Shown here piece by piece: positions 59,027 to 64,000 of a stretch of DNA of 64,000 nucleotides. Numbering within the stretch: the first letter of the stretch is position 1; every line of letters starts with the position of its first letter. The stretch covers positions 372,001 through 436,000 of the forward strand of contig NZ_VSDO01000003.1 of the NCBI RefSeq assembly GCF_008084145.1. Direction: 5' to 3'. Origin of the DNA: Paenibacillus faecis (lineage in GTDB: Bacteria > Bacillota > Bacilli > Paenibacillales > Paenibacillaceae). A program made the position numbers and the translations under genes. The notes below the pieces were generated by a model. That model saw only the letters and a list, made by a program, of their open reading frames with translations. It was not told the DNA's origin and made no database searches.

Positions 59027-60028
59027 TTGAAAAAGCTTACGAAATTGTTTATGCCCTTGTTCCTGTCCATCGCCGTGATCAGCGGCTGCGGATCCAATGA
59101 GGCCGCCACGAATACCGGAAGCAAGGCCGCGGCCAATTCCGGCCAGCAAAACGCGTCGCAGGGCGATGCCGCCAAGACCGATCCGGCGCCGGAGAATACC
59201 GGCTATGTGCCCGAGAAGCTGACCGTCCAATTCGTTCCTTCGCAAAACGCGGATACGCTGGAAGCTAAAGCTAAACCACTCGAAAAACTGCTGTCCGACA
59301 AGATCGGCATCCCGGTTGAAGTCAGTGTATCCACCGACTATAACGTCATCGTCGAAGCGATGGCATCCAAGCAAGTGGATGTAGGCTTCCTGCCTCCAAC
59401 CGCTTACGTCCTGGCCAAAGAAAAAGGAGCCGCCGAGGTGATCCTTCAGGCTCAACGCTATGGCGTAAAAGACGAAACCGGCGAACCGACAGAGGAGCTG
59501 GTCGACTTCTACAAAGCGATGATTATCGTAAAAAAAGACTCCCCGATTCAATCGGTGGCCGACTTGAAAGGGAAGAAAATCGCTTATCAAAACGTGACTT
59601 CCTCGGCAGGATACGTATGGCCGGCGGCCTCCCTCATGGATGCCGGACTCGATCCGCTGAAGGATGTGCAGCCGATCACCCTGAAAGGCCATGACCAGGC
59701 GGTTCTGGCTGTCCTGAACGGCGACGTTGACGCCGCGGCGATTTTCCAGGATGCCCGCAACATTGTGAAGGGCGACTACCCGACGGTGTTCCAGGATACG
59801 CGCGTGCTGACCTACACGGAGAAAATCCCGAACGACACGATCAGCGTACGCTCCGATATGAGCAAGGAATGGATCGAGAAACTGCAGAACGCGTTTATTG
59901 AAATCGGGAAGGACGAAGAAGGCCACAAGATCATTTCCGAGATCTACACGCACGAAGGCTACGTTAAATCCCAGGACAGCAATTTCGACGTTGTCCGCGA
60001 ATACGGCGAAAAGGTAAAAACCGAGTAG
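59027..60028 (+). CDS. phnD: Phosphonate-type ABC transporter solute-binding lipoprotein PhnD
   Basis: 333 residues. TTG start at 59027 follows GGAGG by nine bases. Signal peptide with lipobox ISGC, acylated Cys21, and an Asn/Ser/Gln linker to about 60. The PhnD fold shows VQFVPSQNADTLEAKAKPLEKLLSDKIG, VDVGFLPPTAYVLAKEKG, KIAYQNVTSSAGYVWPAASLMDAG and NDTISVRSDMSKEW. The family binds phosphonates, phosphite or related oxyanions. It is the first gene of phnDCE1E2; no C-P lyase or phosphonatase lies nearby, so the ligand is uncertain. Confidence 0.9.
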   Translation: MKKLTKLFMPLFLSIAVISGCGSNEAATNTGSKAAANSGQQNASQGDAAKTDPAPENTGYVPEKLTVQFVPSQNADTLEAKAKPLEKLLSDKIGIPVEVSVSTDYNVIVEAMASKQVDVGFLPPTAYVLAKEKGAAEVILQAQRYGVKDETGEPTEELVDFYKAMIIVKKDSPIQSVADLKGKKIAYQNVTSSAGYVWPAASLMDAGLDPLKDVQPITLKGHDQAVLAVLNGDVDAAAIFQDARNIVKGDYPTVFQDTRVLTYTEKIPNDTISVRSDMSKEWIEKLQNAFIEIGKDEEGHKIISEIYTHEGYVKSQDSNFDVVREYGEKVKTE

Positions 60029-60081
60029 TCCGACATTTCGCAGCTCGGCCCCTCTTTCCAGCCAGATCGGCAAGACACGAT

Positions 60082-60128
60082 GCAAGCCAGTCGGAGTGCC
60101 CCGCACCCGGCTGGCTATGCGTTTTTTT
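60082..60128 (+). terminator. Hairpin with T-run between phnD and phnC
   Basis: GCAAGCCAGTCGG pairs with CCGGCTGGCT-A-TGC (one G-T wobble and one bulge), with an inner GTGC/GCAC stem, then TTTTTTT at 60122-60128. As it lies inside the operon it probably ends most transcripts after phnD, giving excess binding protein. Confidence 0.75.
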
Positions 60129-60159
60129 ACGATAAACTTTCAAAAAGGATGATCTCTAC

Positions 60160-60963
60160 GTGATAGAACTGCGCAATGTATCCAAAACCTATCCCAACGG
60201 CACCAAAGGGCTGGACGGAATAAACCTGAAGATTGAAAAAGGCGAATTCGTGGCTATCGTCGGCCTGTCGGGCGCCGGGAAGTCGACCCTGCTCCGCTCG
60301 ATGAACCGCCTCCACGATATTACCGAGGGCGACATCCTCATCGACGGTAATTCCATTACCCAGGCTGCGGGCAAAGAGCTCCGCACGATCCGCAGGGACA
60401 TCGGCATGATCTTTCAAAGCTTCAACCTCGTCAAGCGGTCCTCCGTGCTGCGCAACGTCTTGGCCGGCCGCGTAGGGTATCATTCCACGCTGCGTACGCT
60501 GTTCGGGGCGTTTCCGAATGAGGATGTCGAGCTGGCGTTCCAGGCGCTGGACCGGGTCAATATCGTTGAAAAAGCCTACGCCCGGGCCGACGAGCTGTCC
60601 GGCGGCCAGCAGCAGCGGGTCGCCATTGCCCGGGTGCTGGCGCAGGAAGCCAAAATCGTGCTGGCCGATGAGCCGGTCGCCTCGCTCGATCCATTGACGA
60701 CCAAGCAGGTCATGGACGATCTCAAGCGGATTAACCAGGAGCTCGACATTACGACCATCGTCAACCTGCACTTCATCGATCTGGCCCGGGAATACGCCAC
60801 ACGGATTATCGGGCTGCGGGCCGGCCAAGTGGTGTTTGACGGCCCCGTGTCGGAAGCGACGGACGAACGGTTCGCCGAAATTTACGGACGGCCGATCGAT
60901 CAGGACGAGCTGCTGGAGGCCCGGCTGGCCGACATCGCGGCCGCAAAGGAGCCGGTCCGATGA
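60160..60963 (+). CDS. phnC: Phosphonate-type ABC transporter ATP-binding protein PhnC
   Basis: 267 residues, GTG start at 60160 after AAAAAGGAT. Walker [11 protein letters not shown]-loop MIFQSFNLV, signature [15 protein letters not shown], Walker B IVLADEP and switch His in [11 protein letters not shown] are intact. [19 protein letters not shown] is characteristic of PhnC. Its stop overlaps the start of the first permease (ATGA). Confidence 0.92.
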   Translation: MIELRNVSKTYPNGTKGLDGINLKIEKGEFVAIVGLSGAGKSTLLRSMNRLHDITEGDILIDGNSITQAAGKELRTIRRDIGMIFQSFNLVKRSSVLRNVLAGRVGYHSTLRTLFGAFPNEDVELAFQALDRVNIVEKAYARADELSGGQQQRVAIARVLAQEAKIVLADEPVASLDPLTTKQVMDDLKRINQELDITTIVNLHFIDLAREYATRIIGLRAGQVVFDGPVSEATDERFAEIYGRPIDQDELLEARLADIAAAKEPVR

Positions 60964-61772
60964 ATGTGAACGCCAAACCCGAACCACAGCCCCAGCCGTT
61001 GAACCGTCCCAAACCTCCGGGCAAGCTGAAACACTACCTTACGGCGGCGTTCATCCTGATCCTGGTCTGGGGCAGCGCCGTCCAATCGAAGGCCGATTGG
61101 GGAAAACTGATCAAGGGAGCCCCCAATATGCTCGAACTTCTCAAAGAGATGTTTCCGCCGAACTGGGGCTACTTCGACAACATCGTCGCTGCGATGCTGG
61201 AAACGATCCGCATGGCGTTGATCGGCACGACCTTCGGCGCCATCCTGGCCGTTCCCGTGGCGCTGCTCTGCGCCAGCAACCTCAGCCGGACCGCCTGGAT
61301 CTACCAGCCGTTCCGCTTCGTGCTGAACCTGGTGCGCACGATTCCGGACCTGCTGCTGGCGGCCATCTTCGTCGCCGTCTTCGGGCTGGGGCCGCTGCCC
61401 GGCATGCTGGCGCTGTCGATTTTCTCCTTCGGGCTGATCGGCAAACTGACGTATGAGGCCCTGGAGACGATCGATCATGGCCCGCTGGAGGCGATGACGT
61501 CGGTCGGGGCGAGCTCCGGCCAGCGTATTATTTTCGGCGTGATTCCGCAAATCCAGGCGCATTTTATGTCCTATGTGCTGTATACCTTCGAGATCAATGT
61601 GCGGGCGGCCGCGGTGCTCGGTCTGGTCGGTGCCGGCGGGATCGGCCACTATTACGAAGTGACGCTCGGATTTTTCGAATATGACAAGACCTGCATGATT
61701 ATTCTGTTTACCCTGGCGGTGGTCCTGATCATCGACTACTTGAGCACAAAGCTGCGGGAGAGACTACTATGA
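60960..61772 (+). CDS. phnE: Phosphonate-type ABC transporter permease PhnE1
   Basis: 270 residues. Six or so membrane spans, the first at about 29-45. The EAA-like loop is [52 protein letters not shown] is the conserved PhnE tail. It is coupled on both sides by four-base overlaps, to phnC and to the second permease, so the two permeases probably make a heterodimer. Confidence 0.9.
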   Translation: MNVNAKPEPQPQPLNRPKPPGKLKHYLTAAFILILVWGSAVQSKADWGKLIKGAPNMLELLKEMFPPNWGYFDNIVAAMLETIRMALIGTTFGAILAVPVALLCASNLSRTAWIYQPFRFVLNLVRTIPDLLLAAIFVAVFGLGPLPGMLALSIFSFGLIGKLTYEALETIDHGPLEAMTSVGASSGQRIIFGVIPQIQAHFMSYVLYTFEINVRAAAVLGLVGAGGIGHYYEVTLGFFEYDKTCMIILFTLAVVLIIDYLSTKLRERLL

Positions 61773-62578
61773 GCATGACCCATTCATGGCAAGACAAGGT
61801 AAAAAAACCGAAGAGAAACCGTTATCGCCCCCTGATTTATGTCCTGCTCGCGCTGATATACGTTTGGGCCTTTGCCGGCATCCCGTTCGAGGGCATCAAA
61901 GAAACGGCCGGACAAGTGACGAAGGCGATTTTCAGCGGCATTTTCTCCCCCGATTGGGACTACGTCTATCTGCCCGACGGCGAGGATTTGCTGCGGGGAC
62001 TATTGGATACCCTGGCTATTTCGATCCTGGGCACTGTGGTTTCGACCGTGCTCTGCGTCCCGTTCGCCTTCTGGGCGGCGGTGAACATGAGCCGGTCGCG
62101 GTGGATTTCCGGGTCGGGCAAAATGCTGCTGAGCTTCATCCGCACCTTCCCGGAAATCGTTATGGCCCTCCTGTTCATCAAGGCCGTCGGCCCGGGTTCT
62201 TTTGCGGGCGTGCTGGCGCTCGGCCTGCACTCCATCGGCATGCTCGGCAAACTGTTTGCCGACGAAGTGGAGAACATGGACACCGGCCCGACGGAAGCGC
62301 TCATCGCAGCGGGAGCCACCCGGCTGCAGATTCTGTGGTTCGCCGTGCTGCCGCAAGTGCTGCCGGGCTTCCTTTCCTACACCCTGTACCGGTTCGAGAT
62401 CAATCTGCGCTCCGCCAGCATCCTGGGGATCATCGGCGCCGGCGGGATCGGGACACCGCTTATTTTTGCGCTCAGCTCGCGAAACTGGGACCGGGTCGGC
62501 ATCATTCTGCTCGGCATCATCGTCATGATCACCCTCATCGATCTGATTTCCGGCGCGATTCGCAAGAAATTGGTGTAA
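61769..62578 (+). CDS. phnE: Phosphonate-type ABC transporter permease PhnE2
   Basis: 269 residues. The same family as the preceding permease: EALIAAGATRLQILWFAVLPQVLPGFL and ILGIIGAGGIGTPLIFALSSRNWDR. The ATG at 61769 overlaps the PhnE1 stop. It is the last gene of the transport operon; a family A repeat fragment and a bidirectional terminator follow. Confidence 0.9.
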   Translation: MSMTHSWQDKVKKPKRNRYRPLIYVLLALIYVWAFAGIPFEGIKETAGQVTKAIFSGIFSPDWDYVYLPDGEDLLRGLLDTLAISILGTVVSTVLCVPFAFWAAVNMSRSRWISGSGKMLLSFIRTFPEIVMALLFIKAVGPGSFAGVLALGLHSIGMLGKLFADEVENMDTGPTEALIAAGATRLQILWFAVLPQVLPGFLSYTLYRFEINLRSASILGIIGAGGIGTPLIFALSSRNWDRVGIILLGIIVMITLIDLISGAIRKKLV

Positions 62579-62594
62579 TGATGGGAGACTACGC

Positions 62595-62699
62595 TGGTTT
62601 GGTCCGCTATTTCATATCAATGGGCCAAATTCAACAAAAACGCGCCTAAAAAAGGCCCCTATTCTCCTTCCTGCCAAGGGAGGGAATAGGGGCTTTTAA
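62595..62699. terminator. Bidirectional terminator with a fragment of repeat family A
   Basis: Left part GGTCCGCTATTTCATATC...GGGCCAAATTCAACAAAAACGCGCC resembles the right half of family A. The stem AAAAGGCCCCTATTCTCC / GGGAGGGAATAGGGGCTTTT (62649-62699) has A/T tracts at both ends and serves phnE2 from the left and the peroxidase gene from the right. Confidence 0.75.
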
Positions 62700-62705
62700 T
62701 TGCTC

Positions 62706-63182
62706 TCAGAGCAGCTTCCGAACATGCTCCTCGATTTTCGCCGGCTCTTCGGTCGGCGCGAAGCGTTTGACCACGCGTCCATCACGGTCCACAAGGAACT
62801 TTGTGAAGTTCCATTTTATTTGCTTGGAGCCCAGTATGCCGGGCGCTTCCTTGGCGAGCAGTTGAAACAGCGGATGAGCTTTTTTGCCGTTAACGTCGAT
62901 CTTCGCAAAGAGCGGGAAATTGACTCCGAAGTTCAACTCGCAGGCCTGAGCGACCTCTTCATCCGTCCCCGGCTCCTGATTGGCAAATTGCCCGCAGGGG
63001 AAGCCGAGCACCGCGAATCCCTGCTCCTTGTAAGTATCATGAAGCTGCTGCAGACCTTTGAACTGCGGGGCGAAGCCGCACTTGGTCGCCGTATTCACAA
63101 TCAGCATCACCTGCCCGCGGTAAGGCTCCAACGTCTGCATTTCGCCCTTAATCGTTTTGACTTCCATATCATAGATGGACAT
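62706..63182 (-). CDS. bsaA: Glutathione peroxidase family thiol peroxidase (BsaA-like)
   Basis: 158 residues from ATG at 63180-63182 (MSIYDMEVKTIKG), with TGGAGG nine bases upstream. Peroxidatic Cys35 in NTATKCGFAPQ (plain Cys, TGC codon), the second Cys in GFPCGQFANQEPG, and WNFTKFLVDRDG supplying catalytic Trp and Asn. Bacterial members usually use thioredoxin rather than glutathione. It is divergent from ohrR, and its predicted promoter is covered by an OhrR-type palindrome, so it is probably induced by organic hydroperoxides. Confidence 0.92.
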   Translation of the reverse strand: MSIYDMEVKTIKGEMQTLEPYRGQVMLIVNTATKCGFAPQFKGLQQLHDTYKEQGFAVLGFPCGQFANQEPGTDEEVAQACELNFGVNFPLFAKIDVNGKKAHPLFQLLAKEAPGILGSKQIKWNFTKFLVDRDGRVVKRFAPTEEPAKIEEHVRKLL

Positions 63183-63217
63183 ATGTAACGCCTCCATATT
63201 TCGCATTAATAGTATAT

Positions 63218-63252
63218 AATTAAATTGTATACAATTTAATTCGACGTGTCAA
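63218..63252 (-). promoter_or_regulatory. Peroxidase promoter with overlapping OhrR box 1
   Basis: Positions 63218-63241 form a perfect 24-bp palindrome with arm AATTAAATTGTA, matching the known Bacillus OhrR operator core. On the minus strand TTGACA (63247-63252) and TACAAT (63224-63229) are 17 bases apart, so the palindrome covers the -10 box. Confidence 0.85.
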
Positions 63253-63284
63253 ACTTGGTATGCGAAACGGCCGCTCTTCGTCTT

Positions 63285-63348
63285 TTGACGCGCAAATCCA
63301 GCCAGTGCTATAATTACCGAACAAGTCTAAACAAATTGTATACAATTT
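63285..63348 (+). promoter_or_regulatory. ohrR promoter and OhrR box 2
   Basis: TTGACG (63285-63290) and TATAAT (63309-63314) with an 18-base spacer form the promoter. The perfect 16-bp palindrome AAATTGTATACAATTT (63333-63348) lies downstream, just before the ribosome site, where it can autorepress. Confidence 0.85.
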
Positions 63349-63365
63349 CATGGCAGGTGACCGAT

Positions 63366-63800
63366 ATGCAGCCTCAAGAATATATGAAACTGGATAACCA
63401 GCTTTGCTTTGCTTTTTATACCTGCTCACGGGAAATGATGAAGCTGTACCGCCCGCTGCTGTCTCCGCTCGGGCTGACTTATACGCAGTACATCACGCTG
63501 CTCTCCCTCTGGGAGCAGGACGGCGTAACCGTCAAAGAGCTCGGCTCCAAGCTGTTTCTGGATTCGGGCACGCTGACCCCGCTGCTGAAGAAGCTGGAGA
63601 ATATGAACCTTATTACCCGAACGCGGGATAAGGCGGACGAACGCAGCGTCTTGATTACCCTGACCGACCGGGGCCGGGAACTGCAGGAACAAGCCGCCGA
63701 GGTGCCGCTCAAGCTGTACGGCGAGACCCGGGTTACCAAGGAAGATATCGCGGCTTTGCACAAGCATATCCAGGCTTTTTTAAGTAAAATCGCGGAATAA
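63366..63800 (+). CDS. ohrR: MarR-family organic hydroperoxide repressor OhrR
   Basis: 144 residues from ATG at 63366 with AGGTGA upstream. The N-terminal LDNQLCFAFYTCSREMMKLYRPLL is the OhrR signature; Cys14 is the peroxide-sensing thiol, and Cys20 is an extra candidate partner. The winged helix spans about 45-105 (GVTVKELGSKLFLDSGTLTPLLKKLE, wing TRDKADERSVLITLTDRG). The neighbouring palindromes fit its known operator. No ohr gene is seen here; the divergent target is a glutathione-peroxidase-type enzyme. Confidence 0.93.
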   Translation: MQPQEYMKLDNQLCFAFYTCSREMMKLYRPLLSPLGLTYTQYITLLSLWEQDGVTVKELGSKLFLDSGTLTPLLKKLENMNLITRTRDKADERSVLITLTDRGRELQEQAAEVPLKLYGETRVTKEDIAALHKHIQAFLSKIAE

Positions 63801-63863
63801 ATCCAGCCAAAATCTCCATAATAGGGAAGGTACATCCCAGACCTATGGAGGCGATTTTCGAAT

Positions 63864-64000
63864 ATGCTGGACCATCTGGAAAGCAATTACGACTGTGCCC
63901 GGGCCGGCGACGATCTGCATCAGCTCAAGCAGGAGCTTGCCGCTTTACGGGGACAAGGAAAGGAAGACCCCCAAACCCAAGAGCACATCCATCGTTTGGA
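63864..64000 (+). CDS. Unidentified small protein, cut by window end
   Basis: An open frame begins with ATG at 63864 (MLDHLESNYDCARAGDDLHQ) with GGAGG 13 bases upstream, and remains open to the window edge. The visible 45 residues are hydrophilic and helical (LKQELAALRGQGKEDPQTQEHIHRL). No family recognised. It is the same strand as ohrR, 60 bases downstream. Confidence 0.45.
   Translation, partial: MLDHLESNYDCARAGDDLHQLKQELAALRGQGKEDPQTQEHIHRL

Noticed and set aside
62706-63182. Possible selenocysteine in the glutathione peroxidase
   Set aside because: The active-site codon is TGC (Cys), not TGA.

Overview
The window looks like the chromosome of a Paenibacillus-type Firmicute (Paenibacillaceae). 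This rests on moderately high G+C, GGAGG-type ribosome binding sites, YesM/YesN-type two-component systems beside LplABC-type sugar transporters, an S-layer-homology giant protein, Bacillus-like MhqR and OhrR regulons, and several GTG/TTG starts. No rRNA, tRNA, phage, insertion sequence or CRISPR array was recognised. Gene content is mostly accessory metabolism, transport and stress response.

Layout. 1-9,975 (minus strand): an oligosaccharide-use locus. A response regulator, sensor kinase and second response regulator are transcribed from a promoter overlapped by a CcpA cre. They precede a solute-binding lipoprotein, two permeases and a GH43 beta-xylosidase gene that is broken twice (frameshift and in-frame stop). 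10,050-14,700: a quinone/electrophile resistance locus equivalent to the Bacillus mhq regulon (doxX-mhqN-mhqO-mhqD plus a flavin reductase, with mhqR upstream and MhqR-like operators before doxX and mhqR), followed by a small exporter-like membrane protein. 14,700-17,900: WYL regulator, GyrI-like protein and YoaP-like acetyltransferase, divergent from a short-chain dehydrogenase. 18,000-25,100: a small haem-copper-oxidase-like membrane protein, an Fe-S XPD/DinG-type helicase, an acetyltransferase divergent from a MocR-type regulator that lacks the PLP lysine, and an exported FAD oxidoreductase.

25,300-33,200: GH1 beta-glucosidase, a ~1 kb gene-free repeat region, an AraJ-like MFS exporter, PAP2 phosphatase, another MFS protein, an MGDG-synthase-like glycosyltransferase and a metallo-beta-lactamase-fold hydrolase. 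33,200-38,300: a Bce-like antimicrobial-sensing module (response regulator, intramembrane-sensing kinase, ABC ATPase, FtsX-type permease). 38,400-46,900: a 1,490-residue SLH surface protein carrying three phage tail-collar domains, then a DUF2339 membrane protein with a lipoprotein. 47,100-55,200: a YkoP-like protein and a glycerophosphodiester locus (Ugp-type ABC transporter, glycerophosphodiester phosphodiesterase, glycerol-1-phosphate dehydrogenase, divergent DeoR regulator). 55,600-62,700: a membrane-anchored methyltransferase, a gene-free repeat region, a cytoplasmic 5'-nucleotidase-family enzyme, and a divergent phnDCE1E2 transporter. 62,700-64,000: glutathione peroxidase and ohrR, divergent and sharing OhrR boxes, then a gene running off the end.

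Three families of gene-free, hairpin-rich intergenic repeats recur at distant places (A at 18.0, 26.9, 27.2 and 62.6 kb; B at 27.4 and 56.5-57.1 kb; C at 21.2 and 55.3 kb). They are the main structure the genes do not explain. The strongest system-level hypothesis is the pathway at 47.8-55.2 kb. It would import glycerophosphodiesters, hydrolyse them, and oxidise sn-glycerol-1-phosphate, the enantiomer found in phosphatidylglycerol head groups and lipoteichoic acid.
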